Positions 33,439 through 45,830 of a stretch of DNA of 64,000 nucleotides are shown here, one piece after another. Position 1 is the first letter of the stretch. Each line of letters begins with the position of its first letter. This stretch comes from Pyrenopolyporus hunteri. Taxonomy: Eukaryota > Ascomycota > Sordariomycetes > Xylariales > Hypoxylaceae. A program made the translations under genes and the position numbers. The notes beneath the pieces were generated by a model. That model was not told the origin of the DNA, did not search any database, and saw only the letters and a list, made by a program, of their open reading frames with translations. The stretch is taken from NCBI GenBank assembly GCA_902806595.1, contig CADCXC010000003.1, forward strand, positions 1-64,000. Reading direction: 5' to 3'.

Positions 33439-34221
33439 CTGTTGATGATTGGTGCCGCGTATTCATTGACTAGATCTGTGATTGTTTACCTAAGTTTCTC
33501 AGGTTGGAGATACTCTCAGGTAATATAACGCACCTACCTAAGGAGTACCTGTCTCAAGTTCCCATAGCATTGATGACCAGAAACTGGGCTCTAAATGTCT
33601 GATAAGGGCTGCTCGGCCCCCGAACATTTACCCCGGCCACAAAGCCAGCATCAACTAGCGCCTCTAACCTACACCATCAATCCTAAAGGGAGATGCTAGT
33701 GTGTGGAATAGTCAATAGCGGACTGGACTCGTTGGTCGGTTTTAGAGATCTAGAGAGGGGTATGCAAAGACCACCGCAATATAAATACCATAAGCTATCA
33801 TCTTTTTCGTCAAGTTCAACATGTCTTTCAATGTTACCTAATTTGATCGAGGTTCTGATGATCGCGGCGGATTCAAGGGAAGTCCTTGGATAGACAGAGA
33901 ACTTGAAAGGTCACCCACCGAGGCCCATAGGACGCGGACGATTTAGCCCCCATAGCAATGCTCCTTGCTTGCTTCGACACGACTAGAGTCATGGGATAGA
34001 CCGGGGTTAACATACAGGCCCCGCCATCTAGAAATCAAGGGCAAATTAGGAAGAATGGCTCGGCCTGTTCTGGTATTCATGGCCGACTCCGCCATACGAG
34101 GTGCAGGAGACAGAGACATCAAGGTCACGCGTAAACGGAGCAAACCCCCCGAGGATAATCTGACCTCAGTCCTCTGGCGATCTACCGATATGGGGCCTTG
34201 TTCCATGGTGGTGGGCGTGTG

Positions 34222-35700
34222 CTATCTTCGCCGGTTGTCGCCATGGGGGCGATCTCGATCGTAATCACCGTCCCCGGCTCTTCCCCGTCGGTCTTGCTGT
34301 CGAGGCTTGGGGCGATCACTACGTCGGAAATCATCGTAGCGATCCCTATCTCGAGAGCCGTCTTTCGCCGGACTTCTGCTTCGTCGCTGTGATGCTCCGA
34401 CCCAATCGCGCCTGTTGCCCCCATCCCGGCGCCCGCCTCGATCGGTAGTATCACGATTCCCATCGCTGCCTCTAGCGCGGTCGGAATCTCGGGCTCGCCT
34501 ATCATTCCGATCTCTACCGTTCCTCTGGCGCTCGTGTCGTCCGCGCATTTCTTCCTCTCCGTAAACCATACTGTAGCGTTCATCAGCCTCGTCGTGACCA
34601 TCTTCTTCTCTATACTTCCTCCATTTCTCTAAGCCCCTAACGCCGCCCCATCCGCCACCCTCACGCCTACGTTTCCGCTTTGCATTTTCTCCGCCCCTCC
34701 AAACCTCGGCCAATTTGCTCACGCTCTGACTAAAGTCGACATGTATTCTTCGATCGTCGATGAGTACACCTTGCATCTTGAAATAAGCCGCCTCGCACGC
34801 GCTCTTGTCCTCAAACTCGATAAAGGCATATTGTAGACTGTCTCCGGTCTTCTTGTCGCGTATCACTTCGCAAGATAGGATCTTACCGAAGCGGCTGAAA
34901 ATGAGTTCCAGGTCGGAATCGGTAGTCACAGGATTGAGCTTGCATACAAAGAGCACGTTCTCCGGGGGCTTGACTTCGGCGAATGGGAGGTCGCCCATCA
35001 TCTCGAGAGTTAAAGCCTGAGCGCGGGCCTCCCTCTCCCGACGTGCCTTCTCGGCCGCTTCCTCGTCGACTTCTTCGGATAACGGAGCATCATCGGCGAT
35101 TCGAACTGTGGCTAGCTGAGCCTGAGAGGGGGGAGGCGACTGACTAGGCTCCCGAAGGCCGGACGGATCGGGATACGGGTCGTCGAGAATTATGGTATGT
35201 TTTATGCGGATATCAACGAGCGGATGTCCGTCCTTATCGGTGATAGCATTGTTAATCTTCTCGAGCACGTCGAAACCCTCGACGACTTTACCAAAAATAG
35301 CAGCTTTTCCGTCTAGGTAATCGGTTTTGTCACCGAGCGTGACAATGAACTGACTGCCGGCGACGCGCGCGTCGGGATCGGAAGGGTGAGGCGCTGTGGC
35401 CATAGAGACGGTGCCTCTCTCAATATGCCTCAATTTTGGATGGAGGGTAGCAGGAAAGGTCTTCTTGGAGGGGCCGGAGATGAGACCCCATATGGAGGAA
35501 CCGCCATCGGAAGCGGTAGAAGTCGGACCAAGGGGATCGCCGGTTTGGAAGGAGAAGTTCTGCTGGATAGAATGGATGGGTGAGAAGTTGTAGTACTTGA
35601 CCTTGCAGAGTTTGATGAAATTCTCGCACTCCCTCGGCGCATAATCAACCAACAGGTCTATCACTATGTCGCCAGCACTAGTCTCAAGTAAGACCGACAT
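34222..35700 (-). CDS. cyp6: PPIL4-type cyclophilin with RNA-recognition motif
   Basis: A single exon of 492 residues. The ATG at 35700 (MSVLLETSAGDIVIDLLVDY) is chosen because the 117 codons open upstream are unrelated low-quality sequence. Residues 1-170 form a cyclophilin domain (CENFIKLCKVKYY, FQTGDPLG, GSQFIVTLGD, AAIFGKVVEGFDVLEKIN). The usual catalytic stretch reads SPIHSIQQNFSFQTGDP, lacking the Arg of active cyclophilins as in other PPIL4 proteins, so isomerase activity is probably low. Residues about 244-325 are an RRM (NVLFVCKLNPVTTDSDLE, RNP1-like QYAFIEFE). The tail from about 350 is Arg/Asp/Gly/Ser-rich (RDRNDRRARDSDRARGS) as in splicing-associated proteins. Nuclear, spliceosome-linked by family knowledge. 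Length fits the fungal Cyp6 group. Confidence 0.93.
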   Translation of the reverse strand: MSVLLETSAGDIVIDLLVDYAPRECENFIKLCKVKYYNFSPIHSIQQNFSFQTGDPLGPTSTASDGGSSIWGLISGPSKKTFPATLHPKLRHIERGTVSMATAPHPSDPDARVAGSQFIVTLGDKTDYLDGKAAIFGKVVEGFDVLEKINNAITDKDGHPLVDIRIKHTIILDDPYPDPSGLREPSQSPPPSQAQLATVRIADDAPLSEEVDEEAAEKARREREARAQALTLEMMGDLPFAEVKPPENVLFVCKLNPVTTDSDLELIFSRFGKILSCEVIRDKKTGDSLQYAFIEFEDKSACEAAYFKMQGVLIDDRRIHVDFSQSVSKLAEVWRGGENAKRKRRREGGGWGGVRGLEKWRKYREEDGHDEADERYSMVYGEEEMRGRHERQRNGRDRNDRRARDSDRARGSDGNRDTTDRGGRRDGGNRRDWVGASQRRSRSPAKDGSRDRDRYDDFRRSDRPKPRQQDRRGRAGDGDYDRDRPHGDNRRR

Positions 35701-36055
35701 GCTTTCGCCGCGATACCGTGGCAAGGCAATGGAAATAATAAAGATCCGCACACCCGAGATAGGATGGATGTGGGCGGGGCCTGCGTTGATCGAGTGGCCT
35801 GAGGCTGTCGGCAGACTTAAATGCTTTTTTTTTTTTTTGGCGCGTTGTGGTGGTATATTCACGGACTCATGTGCGGATGTTGTAGGTTGTAAGGTCAAGC
35901 GGGAAGATAAACCTTGAAGCTGTTGGTCTACAGCCGATATGCATAAGTACCCAGGTAGCACAACCAAAGTGCCCGCGTACAGATAGGTAGCTGTCCGAAT
36001 TAGGTACATAGTAAGCTGAAGTGGCGCATGTATGCACGTACAATACATCATTAGG

Positions 36056-36195
36056 TAAGGTACTTAGGTACCTAGGTTTTCTTTGCTGGGCTTCCTTCGG
36101 GTACGGGTACGAGGTACTTATCTAGGTAGGTACCTAGGTAGGTAGGTACCTATACCTTTCATATGTACCTCTATGTAGGTACCTATGTACCTAGG
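36056..36195. repeat. TACCTAGGTA-type palindromic motif cluster
   Basis: AGGTACTTAGGTACCTAGG, TATCTAGGTAGGTACCTAGG, TAGGTAGGTACCTATACC and TAGGTACCTATGTACCTAGG in about 140 bp. A further cluster at 36259-36294 reads TTACCTAGGTACCTACCTAG and on to GGTAGGTATG. This is the densest stretch in the middle of the window. Confidence 0.85.
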
Positions 36196-36610
36196 GACAT
36201 GAACTGCTTCGACGAAGACGAGGATACCCAAACTCTTCTAACAGCAATCGTGTAATAATTACCTAGGTACCTACCTAGGTAGGTAGGTATGTATGTTTAA
36301 TTCAGCTTTAAATCTAGATATAACTTGACTTCTAATCACGGTCCCGCCGCGGCCGCCGCCCAACATGAAAATAAAATTTAAAACACTCCATCCGATTGCC
36401 AGTGTCAAAAGCGTCCTTTCCTCAATAAGCCTGATTGATCTGCCCCCTCGCCATGCAATACCACCAAATCCATCGCCAGTAGCTAACCCACAGTTGCAGA
36501 CAAATATCTGTGATTGCTCGCGCGGGATTAGTTACCAGACCCCCCGGAACGCCATCAGAAGTCAAATAGGTATCGAGTTCCCAAGTCCAAACCCAGGGCC
36601 AAATCAAGAA

Positions 36611-36652
36611 CCTAAACCTAAACCAAAACCCGAACTCGAACCCGAACCCAAT
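36611..36652. repeat. Degenerate hexamer repeat (CCTAAA/CCCGAA)7
   Basis: Seven six-base units in register: CCTAAA, CCTAAA, CCAAAA, CCCGAA, CTCGAA, CCCGAA, CCCAAT. They resemble telomere-unit variants (CCCTAA) but contain no exact telomere unit, and are followed by CCTTAACCCTTAACCC at about 36663. Confidence 0.75.
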
Positions 36653-36782
36653 GACCGATTTTCCTTAACCCTTAACCCGATCGCAATTCAAATCTAGTGC
36701 TTTTCTTTCCTCTCTTTTTTTCCCCGACCTCGCTTGATTACCCAATTTTCCGTCGCCTCTCCCATAACCCCTTCTTCTCTGT

Positions 36783-37310
36783 CTAGTCGAAGCCGCCGTG
36801 GCTTCGCCGTCTTCGTCCGCTACGGAGCTCCCTTTCCGTGTCCATCAGCCGCGTTTGTACCCAAGTTCGCATCTCTTGGTCCTTCCGCACTGCCTCGCAG
36901 TTGAGTAGCTCCGTCAAAGCCCTCTTGATGCCCTCGTTCACATCGAAGAGCTTCTGCTCGCCTGCCGCCATCTCCTCGATCAGCGACTCGTCTAAAACCG
37001 GTTCCAGCTGAGTCTGGGAGCACCGGCGGCCCGAGCTCCTAATAGATGACAGCGATGACCTTCGATGGTTCCGCGAGGGCGATGGCGAGAGCTTGAGAGA
37101 TGGGCTACCACTGAATGAACGAGTCGGCGAGACCGAAGGCGACGTAACGGCAGTAGACGATGTCGTATACGAAGGACAGAGATCGTGCATATGTTGCCGA
37201 AGCTCTTCGTGTTGGCTGTGTAGCATGAGGTACTTTTGCATAGCGAAATCGATATTGTGGCCCGCAGCTAAGTCGAAGCTCGACTCTGCTAACTCATCTG
37301 CGTAATGCAT
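36783..37310 (-). CDS. Conserved-looking unknown protein, Ser-rich with flanking helices
   Basis: 175 residues from the first in-frame ATG at 37310. The N-terminal 45 residues (MHYADELAESSFDLAAGHNI, DFAMQKYLMLHSQHEELRQH) look helical and ordered. The centre (about 55-100) is Ser/Pro/Thr-rich and probably disordered. Residues 110-165 (LIEEMAAGEQKLFDVNEGIK, RALTELLNCEAVRKDQEM, WVQTRLMDTERELR) read as a coiled-coil-like helix. The end is basic (GRRRRSHG). Nine codons (NTFHRNVK) are open upstream and may come from a preceding exon joined at the TATAG acceptor about 37342, so the start is uncertain. I do not recognise the family. The two helical ends around a phosphorylatable linker suggest a small adaptor. 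Confidence 0.7.
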   Translation of the reverse strand: MHYADELAESSFDLAAGHNIDFAMQKYLMLHSQHEELRQHMHDLCPSYTTSSTAVTSPSVSPTRSFSGSPSLKLSPSPSRNHRRSSLSSIRSSGRRCSQTQLEPVLDESLIEEMAAGEQKLFDVNEGIKRALTELLNCEAVRKDQEMRTWVQTRLMDTERELRSGRRRRSHGGFD

Positions 37311-38156
37311 CTTGACGTTGCGATGGAACGTGTTCAAACCGTGCTATATGTCTAACGGCGAGCTGCATTGAATTAAGGATAGTTGAAGTTGGCGTGTATA
37401 GGGGCGAGGACTGAGCCGTCGAGTTGCTAATCGATCGATGGCGGGATGGTGCTGAACGTAATGGACTTTCGGGATTTGTGGCTTTAATTTTTTTTTTTTT
37501 TTTGAAGGGGGGGTTCGATGCGTGAACAACGAACTTCCGCGTAAGTGCGCTCGTGTCCTGTCGATCTGACGATCACAATTGCAACGTCGTCACCTTTTAT
37601 GGGCAACGAAATAAGTGTCCTGGGGTCCTGGGGTTTAAGGAAGAAGTGCGGGAAAATCGCTATGAACACAACGTTTCCAGATGGCGGTTGAGGAAACAGG
37701 ATATAATCGGGTTGGCAACTATCGGGCTTATAGAGCTCGACAGGGGGAGAGGGTCTTTTGATTATTATATTTCCCGGGTCGTTGCAGTTTCTTGGAACGT
37801 CCGCAGACCGGGGTAGACCACCTAATAGCCCCAAAATTAGGTACCTACCTAGGTACCTACCGTGTGGATAGACAGGGGAAATGATCCGGAGTGGCCCTCG
37901 AGCACAAAACCCAAGGTTGGCGCCGTCAAAAATATAGCCGACGAATTGAGTTTGCCGATCTGCTCGTCGGCTCGCTGCTGAGTAGTTCAGAGGGGTCGTA
38001 AGCCCACCAGAATCGCAGGAGTATCCGCGTCTCTCTGGTGGAACGTTGGAGAAGCGGTTTGATCAAGTCGGGAGCACCCGATTTTCGTATCGTTGGATTC
38101 GTGTGGAGGTGTGGAGCCAAAAGGGTGGTGTATGTAGGTAGGTATGAGGTAGGTAG
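37311..38156. other. Spacer
   Basis: No gene seen. A poly-A/T run of about 16 lies at 37488-37503, a TACCTACCTAGG copy at 37841-37862, and GTAGGTAGGTATGAGGTAGGT just before the MITE-like element. The opposing frames at 37484-37834 and 37553-37816 overlap and lack domains. Confidence 0.5.
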
Positions 38157-38428
38157 CAGAAGGGCGTCAAAATAAATGCCTCAGCCACGCCCACCTATTT
38201 CACCAGCCACACCTGGTACTTAAGTATCCTAAATAATACTAATTGTATTAATTATAACGTTATACATTATTAATATTATCACAATTAAAATTCATAGATA
38301 AATAGCACTATGGACAAACTTTTTATATATAAGCTTTTTTCTTAACGTTAGTAATTTTTAGAAACGAAAAGGTTGACGAGAAGTCTAGGGGTTGGTGTGG
38401 CTGAGGCATTTATTTTGACGCCCTTCTG
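38157..38428. mobile_element. MITE-like non-autonomous DNA element with 32-bp perfect TIRs
   Basis: The 32 bases at 38157-38188 (CAGAAGGGCGTCAAAATAAA then TGCCTCAGCCAC) are the exact reverse complement of 38397-38428. Similarity runs about 7 bases further inward with two mismatches. The element is 272 bp with an AT-rich core (38230-38370) and no coding capacity. GGTAG stands directly on both sides (38152-38156 and 38429-38433) and may be a 5-bp target-site duplication, though GGTAG is common in the spacers. Ends that start CAG and a perfect TIR suggest a recently mobile MITE. The superfamily cannot be settled from one copy. Confidence 0.88.
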
Positions 38429-39519
38429 GGTAGGTGTGTAGGTGGTGGCAGCTCTGCTGTTGTAAGAGCGGCTAGAGAATATTAAGATTTTTTCTTTAAC
38501 TCGAGACCATCAAAGCCTAACAAGAAGAGGGCTAGGCCGCAGACAAGAACACAATGGAAAATAAGCACTATCGATAAAAATATGGACGCTGTACACGACG
38601 CCTATTATGGGCCGGTCGAGAAGGATATGAGAGGGGATGGGTGGCGTAGATGGGTATCGGGGCGCATCCAAGTCGCCAATATAGCGGTTAATAAATTTAC
38701 GCGGATTGCGGCGGGTTGAAGGGAGATGGAGCTCGGTTGGAGAGAAGTTGTTCGTCTTCCCGTTGTTGGACTAGGCTCGGTGGTGTTTGTAGCAAATTTA
38801 CTGCTGCGGCAAAGCGGATGGCGAGCTGAAGCTGCTGTTTGCAAATTGTAGGAACTCGACGACGTGATTGCAGGCAATTATTGGGACCTACAGGGTCGAG
38901 ACCGGGCTTGGGGCTTGGTTGGTTCTTGAAAACCAGACGATGGCGTCGAGATTTTCAACGTTTGATGTCAATATTATACAGCTGCAAAAGCGGTGCTACC
39001 GGTAGGTAGGGTAGGATAAGTAAGTAGGTATGTATGCGGTGCTGACTTGTCACAATGTTGTATTATAAGTTGTAGTGTCTAGGCACGCTGTATGTTCTAC
39101 CAAGGCTTGGGCGAGTAAGGGGGAGCGTTTTATGCTCCTTTTATTAACGAAGCTCGCCAAAGATACAAGTACCTATACAGGACAGTCCGGGGGTGGAGGC
39201 TCCTAATATAGGGGAGGCGATTAAAAAATGACGACTATTAAGATAGGTACCATGTATCGGGATTCGAAGGAGGCAAGACGAAGGGGCAAAAGAGGAACTG
39301 AATCAGCCCGCGAATAACAATACTTGCAATGCATTAATTGTATGGTTTTCCTTATCGTAATGTATGTAGTGCACATACAAACACCTGATCGTGGTGCGTT
39401 TCGTCCCAACTCTCAAGCTAAAGCGCTTGGTTGCCGTACAAAGAGCTCCGGTAGGCAAAGTGCATATGTAGGGTAGGTAGCTGTGTAGCTGATGGTGTGC
39501 TACAGTGAGCTGTAAAAAG
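38429..39519. other. Spacer between MITE and RIP block 1
   Basis: About 1.1 kb with no convincing gene. The frame at 38605-38877 has no motif. Sequence near 39001-39027 has short GTAGGTAGG steps. Composition turns AT-rich from about 39520. Confidence 0.5.
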
Positions 39520-40224
39520 AAACGTTAAATAGGATTTTCCACACCTATTTACACTTAAATCTTACCAACTTTAAACAATTGTTACGCACGATATTTATAT
39601 ATAAATAATATATAAATTTTTAATATATTATAAATAATTGAGAAAATATTATTTTAGTTTATTTATTTTATTTCTTTTAATTAATATAGTTATTTTATTT
39701 ATATTTAAAAAAAAAAATAGTAAAAAAAACATTTAATTATTAAAAAAATAGCTTTTTTTACATATAAAATATCATTATTTTTAAAATGTAACCATTTTAC
39801 CGCATTTTTCTACCACGTATAAAATTATAAAAAAAATTATAAAAAAATTAAAATAATATTTTATTATTTATTTATAAATTAATAAATTTTTATATATTAT
39901 TTATATATAAATATTATATATTATTAATGTTTAAATATAATAAATTTAAATTATAATAAACGTATTTAACGTTTTTTTTTACGAGTTATTATAAATAATT
40001 AAATCGATGGAAAATTTCTTTTTATTAATTAAATTTATATTTCGTATTTAAATTATAAAAAAAATATAAAAAAATATAATAATATAAGGATAATATTTTA
40101 AATTACGCATATATAAATATTTATTTAAATATTTAAAAAAATAATATAACGTATACGTTATTAAATATATATAATATATACGCGTAATTAAATACTTAAA
40201 TATTTATTTATAATAATTTACGAT

Positions 40225-40368
40225 AAAAAAGTAAATATTAAAATAAACTTTCGTTTTTATAAAAATTTACGAGGTTAATTAATAATATTTTATATAAAAT
40301 ATTTTTATAAATTATATACCTCGTAAAATTTTAACATTAAATAAAAATATACGATATTTATTATTTAT
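40225..40368 (+). repeat. Direct repeat, left copy (RIP-mutated), candidate LTR
   Basis: Aligns without gaps to 47804-47947 at a fixed offset of 7579. Begins AAAAAAGTAAATATTA in both copies. Over the first 136 bases I count about 25 differences, all transitions, and all but one have A or T here against G or C in the right copy. For example, TATGGGCCGTATACC on the right reads TATAAATTATATACC here. Confidence 0.85.
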
Positions 40369-43300
40369 TAATAAATCGACGTCCCTATTAATATATATAA
40401 TTATTAATATAAATATTTTTAATGTTTATTATTATTTTTTTCGTTTAAATATTAATTAAAAAAATAAAATAAATTTTCGTTTCGTTTTTAAATAATCGAT
40501 TTTTTATTTAAATTTTTTAAAACGATTTTTATAATAAAAAAAAATATTTATCGAGTTTTTATTAAAATATAAAAATTAAAATAATAATTATTTAATTCGT
40601 ATATAAATTATAAATAACTTAATTTATTTTTTTCGTAATTTAAAAATTTTATTATTTTAATATAATATAATTAAATTATTTTATATAATTTTTAAAGTTT
40701 TTTTATATTATATTTTTAAGCGTATAAATCGTTTATTTTTTATAATATTAAGTATATAATCGCGATAATATTAAAGTTTAATTAAATATTTTATTACGAA
40801 ATTTACGAATATATTACTTATAAATAATTTAAAAAATAATAATAATTATAATTTATTTATTAATATTTCGATATAAAAAAAAAGAAATTTTTATTTATAT
40901 ATTTTAATCGAAAAATAATTATATATAATTTCGAAAAAGAAATATTTAAAATTTTTAATATATCGAATATTTATATTTATTATTATTTTAAATATTATCG
41001 AAATTTAATTAAATAATTCGATAAATATAATAAAAAATATAAAATTAATCGATTTTTTAAAAATTATTTAAAAAATTTTATTAAATATTTTTATTAATTT
41101 TATATTTTTATATAAATTAAAAAAAACATTAATAATAATTATATTTTTCGTTTAAAGGTATATATCGGTTTTTTTCGTTATAAATATTAATTTAAAATTA
41201 AAATAAAACGTAAAAAATTTTATATTTATATTAAAAATTTATAAATTAAAATTTTTTAAAATTTTATTAATAATAATGTTAATAATAAAAATAATTTATT
41301 TATAACGATTAAAATAATATATAATAATTAATAAAAATTTTATAAAATATTAATTATTTAAGAATAGATTTACGAAATTTATTATAAAAATTTAAAACGA
41401 TATATAAATAATAATAAATTACGAAAAAATATACGAACGAATCGATTTATAATATATATAAAAAAAATAATTATTAATATATTTAAAAATATTTTTAACT
41501 ATTTTAAATTAAAATATAAATATATTAAATTTATTTAATATAATCGTTTAAAAAAAATATTTAAATTTATTATAAATTAATTCGATAATATAAATAATTT
41601 TATAACGATATAAACATTTTTTTTATATTTTTTTATAATAATGTTATAAAATATTATTAATTAATTAATATAATTTTATTTTATTTATTAAAACCTTTTT
41701 TTTAATTTAATTTATATTATTATCGAATTCGTATCGTAAAATAAAATATACGTTCGAATATTATTTTTTTTAAATATATATAAAAGTTTATATATTACGA
41801 TTTTTTTTTATTAATTACTTTAATTATTATTATAATAATTAATTTATTTTTTTTTTATAATATATCGTATATTATATTATTTAAATAAATTATTAATTAT
41901 AATTTATTTTTTTTATTTCGTTAAAATATTAATTAAAATATTATATTTATTTATTTTATTTTTTTATATTTATACGTTTATTATATTAAAAGATTCGAAT
42001 AGTTTTAAATAATTTATATTATTATATTTATTATTAAGGAATATAATTCGAAATAATATATTTATTATTTTATTTTTAGTTTTTTTAATATATTTAATAC
42101 GAATATTTAATAATTTAAATTTCGAAATTTAACGAATATAAATTTTATTAATTGTTAATAAATTAAAGAATTATATTAAAGGTTTATAATCGATATATAT
42201 AATTAAGATTTTATATGTTTATATTATAAAATTATACTTTCGATAAAATTCGATAATAATATATAATTTACATTTATAAATTCCGTAATTTCGTTAAGTT
42301 TTAATAAAAGTAAAATTATTATAAATTAAAAAAATATCGATCTAATTTTACCTTTATATTATTAAATAATTAACGTTTCGTTTCGAAGCGTTCGAATATA
42401 ATTTAATCGAAATATCGAATTTATATTTATATATTTTAATTACGATCGAAGATAAGTTTTTAAATAATAAAAAAGTTAAAAATTCGATGTTTTTTTATTT
42501 TTATAATATATTATTAATTAATCGCGTAAAAGATTTTAAAATTTTAATATAATTTTTAATTTATTAACGGCACGAATTAATTATATTAATAAATATTTTA
42601 ATTTAATATTAATTAATAAAGACGAATTAATTTTTTAATTTTTTTATTTATTTAAGTTTAATTAATAAACGATTATTAATTCGATATATAATTTTAATAA
42701 TTAATATTTTTTTAAATTTAATGAATATTTTTTTAAATAAAAATTTTAAATTAATTTATAAAAATTAAAAGAATAGGTTATTTAAAATTTATTTTTATTA
42801 TTTTTTTATAATTATATAAATAACGAATATATTATTAATGTAAAATATATAATTCGAAAAAATTTTAAAATTCGAAATTTTTATAAAAAATAATTTTAAG
42901 TTAAAAAGTAAAATAATTTTAAAAATTATATATATAAATTTAATAAAAAAAAATTTTATAGTTTAAAATTTTTACGATATTTTAATAAATTAAAATTAAA
43001 AAAATCTTAGAATATAAAAGGTAAAGAAATGATAATTATTCGAATAAATAATTATAATTTAATATTTATATTTAAAATTAAATTTTAAGTATAATTTAAT
43101 ATTTAAATATAATAAATAATTATATACATTAAAAAATAATGTAATTTTTATTTTTAATACGTTTTTATTAATTTAATTATAATTAAACATTAATTTTAAT
43201 TTTATTTATAAATTTAAATTTTTATTTTTATTTATTAAAATTAATTAAATATTTTAATTTAATAAACATTTATTAGTAATTTTAATAAATTTATATATTT

Positions 43301-45741
43301 TCGTATTAATATTTTTTTAAATTAACCGATTTAATTAATATTTTTAAAAAATGGTTTATTATTTTTATTTCGATTTATTTTATAATTTTATTTTAAGGGA
43401 AAACTTAATTCGATATTAGTATAAATTAATAAGGGGAAAATTTAAAATAAATGTAGATTTTAATTTACGATAAATATATAAATCGTAAATAATTTTTTTT
43501 TTAAATTTTTTTGATATAAAAAAATTTATTTTTACGTTATAAACTTTAAATTATTTTAAAATATTATTTAATAATAATTTATTTTATAATATTAAAAGTA
43601 AACGTTTTATACGTTTAAATATTAAAAATATTATTATAAAAATTTCGAACGATAAAAAATTCGAAGGAATCGTATTAATAAAAATGTTATTAATATTAAT
43701 AGTTAAAAATAACATTTATATAATTTTTCGATAATTAACATTTTTTAATGTCGATATAAAAAACTTTAATATATAATAAAAGTTTTAATTAAAAATATCG
43801 ATATTTTTTATATAAAAAAATTATATTTTATTATTATTATATTTTATAAACTTTTTAACGATATATTTAAGTCGTAATATAAACTTTTTAACGATATATT
43901 TAAGTTTATTATAAAAATTTAATTTTTCGAATCATTCGAATTATTATTCGAATCGTTTAAATCGAATAATAAATCGTTCGAATTATTATTATTATTTTCG
44001 AAAATATTATTATTATTTTTTAAATGTTTAATAAAATTTAAAATAAAGTTAATCGAATTTAAAATAAATTTATAATATTTCGACGAAGTAAAAAAAAAGT
44101 TTTAAATAATTATTTTTTTTTTATTTTTTATATTATTTTTAATAGTTAAGGAATTTATTTAAATATTAAAACGGGTTATTATATTTTATAATTATAAAAT
44201 ATTAAGTAATAAATAATAATTTTAAAGTTTTATAAAATTTAAATAAATAATAATTTAAATAAATTTTTAAATTTTTTAAATATCGATATTAAATAAAATG
44301 AAATTAAAAATTTAAGATTTTTTATTATTAATATTAAATAAAAATAAACGTTTAATTTCGAAATTCGAAAATTAACGACGTTTTATATTTAATTAATTAA
44401 TTAATTTACTTTTAATAAAATTTATATTATTATTTTAATTTATTTAAATAATTTTTTTTAATAAAATATATAAAAATATTTTATTTTCGTAATAAAAACG
44501 TAAAATTATATTTAAATAAAATATTTTTATTAATTTAAAAATAAAAAGGTTAAAACTTCGATTGTTTATTTTATTAACTTTAAATTTATATAATTTATTA
44601 ATAAAGGGGGTAAAAAAAGAAAAAAATATAAGCTTTTTTAATAATGTAAATTAAATAAATTTTATAAAAAGGATTTTATTAGTATTTTACGGGGGGTTAA
44701 AAAGTTTAATAATAAGTTTTAACTCGAAAAACTTAAAAATAATCGAAGGTTTAAAAGTAATCGACATTAATAATAACGGCTTTAATAATAATAATAAAAC
44801 GGTTATAAATAATTTATTAATTTTTTTTAAAACCGTAATTTTTCGAGCCGTTTTTTTTTTACTTTAACATTTTTTCGTATAAAAAAATATTTAAATTATT
44901 TAAACATTTTCGAAGAAATTTAAAATAAATTTATAAAATTTATATTTATTAAAATTATTTTAATTAATTTTTTAAAATTATAAAGCTTATTTTTTTTACG
45001 TTTATAAATTTATTATAATTTTTTACGAAGACGTTTTTTTTTTTTTTACGTTTAAATTATCGTTTTTTATATAAATAAAAATGATTTTAATATTATTTTT
45101 ACGACGTTTAACGACCGATATAAATATTAATTCGAAATAAATAATTAACTTTAATATTTTTATTCGAAGATTATTATTATTTTTATTTATAAAATTAATT
45201 TTAATTTTTTTAATAATTAATATAAACGATTAGAAAAATAATATATATTTTTTTAATAAATTTTCATTTTTTATTATAATTCGATTCGAAATATTTAAAA
45301 TCGTTTTTCGATATATTTATTTATTTTATTTTATTTAAACATACATATTATTTTAAAATTAATTATAATATAATTAAGTAAATTAAATATTAAAACGATT
45401 AAATAATTAATTTTTTTAATAATTATTATTATATTATAAAGTTAAAAATATTATTAATTTAAATATTATTTATTTTTATTATTAAAGTTATTTATTTTTA
45501 AAAGTTTTATAAATATTTTAAATATAATTAAAATGATTATAACGAATATATATTTTTTCATTAAATTTAATTATATATAAACCATTAATAATGGGATATT
45601 AAAATTATTTTTAAAAAAAGATTTTTTAATATAAATTCGATTACATATTATTTTTATTATTATATTTTTTATATAAAAAATCGAATTAAACTTAAAAAAA
45701 AAGATATCGATTTATTTAAAATTATTTAAAAGATTTTAAAA

Positions 45742-45830
45742 GTTATTAAAAAATCGTTAAAATTTATTAAAAAATTATTAAAAGTTATTAAAAAATTATT
45801 AAAAGTTATTAAAAAAATATCGAAGTTTAA
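45742..45830. repeat. 21-bp tandem repeat, about 4 copies
   Basis: Units of the form ATTAAAAAATTATTAAAAGTT (with a CG-containing variant at each end) occur about four times in register inside RIP block 1. The length is a multiple of three, so it may be the remnant of a repeated 7-residue segment in a coding region. Confidence 0.6.

Larger units (their letters stand above)
28087..34221. other. Long gene-poor region with exon-like fragments
   Basis: About 6.1 kb between the zinc-cluster gene and the cyclophilin gene. I see no well-supported gene, only doubtful pieces listed separately at 29177-29593, 31124-31330, 32680-32936 and 33187-33438, and a small AT-rich island at 30060-30380. A hairpin (CCGCCC-AGGTA-GGGCGG) lies near 30829. 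The region may be a graveyard of decayed genes. Confidence 0.45.
35701..36782. other. Spacer with motif clusters
   Basis: About 1.1 kb holding the cyclophilin promoter, a poly-T run of about 16 at 35825, dense TACCTAGG copies (36056-36195 and 36259-36294), a degenerate hexamer repeat (36611-36652) and the 3' flank of the next gene. The frame at 36365-36697 is low-complexity (KPKPKPELEPEP) and comes from the hexamer. Confidence 0.5.

Noticed and set aside
34222..36051. A 609-residue cyclophilin starting at 36051
   Set aside because: The extra 117 codons run through poly-T and TACCTA-motif sequence and have no similarity to the family. The domain starts exactly at the ATG at 35700.
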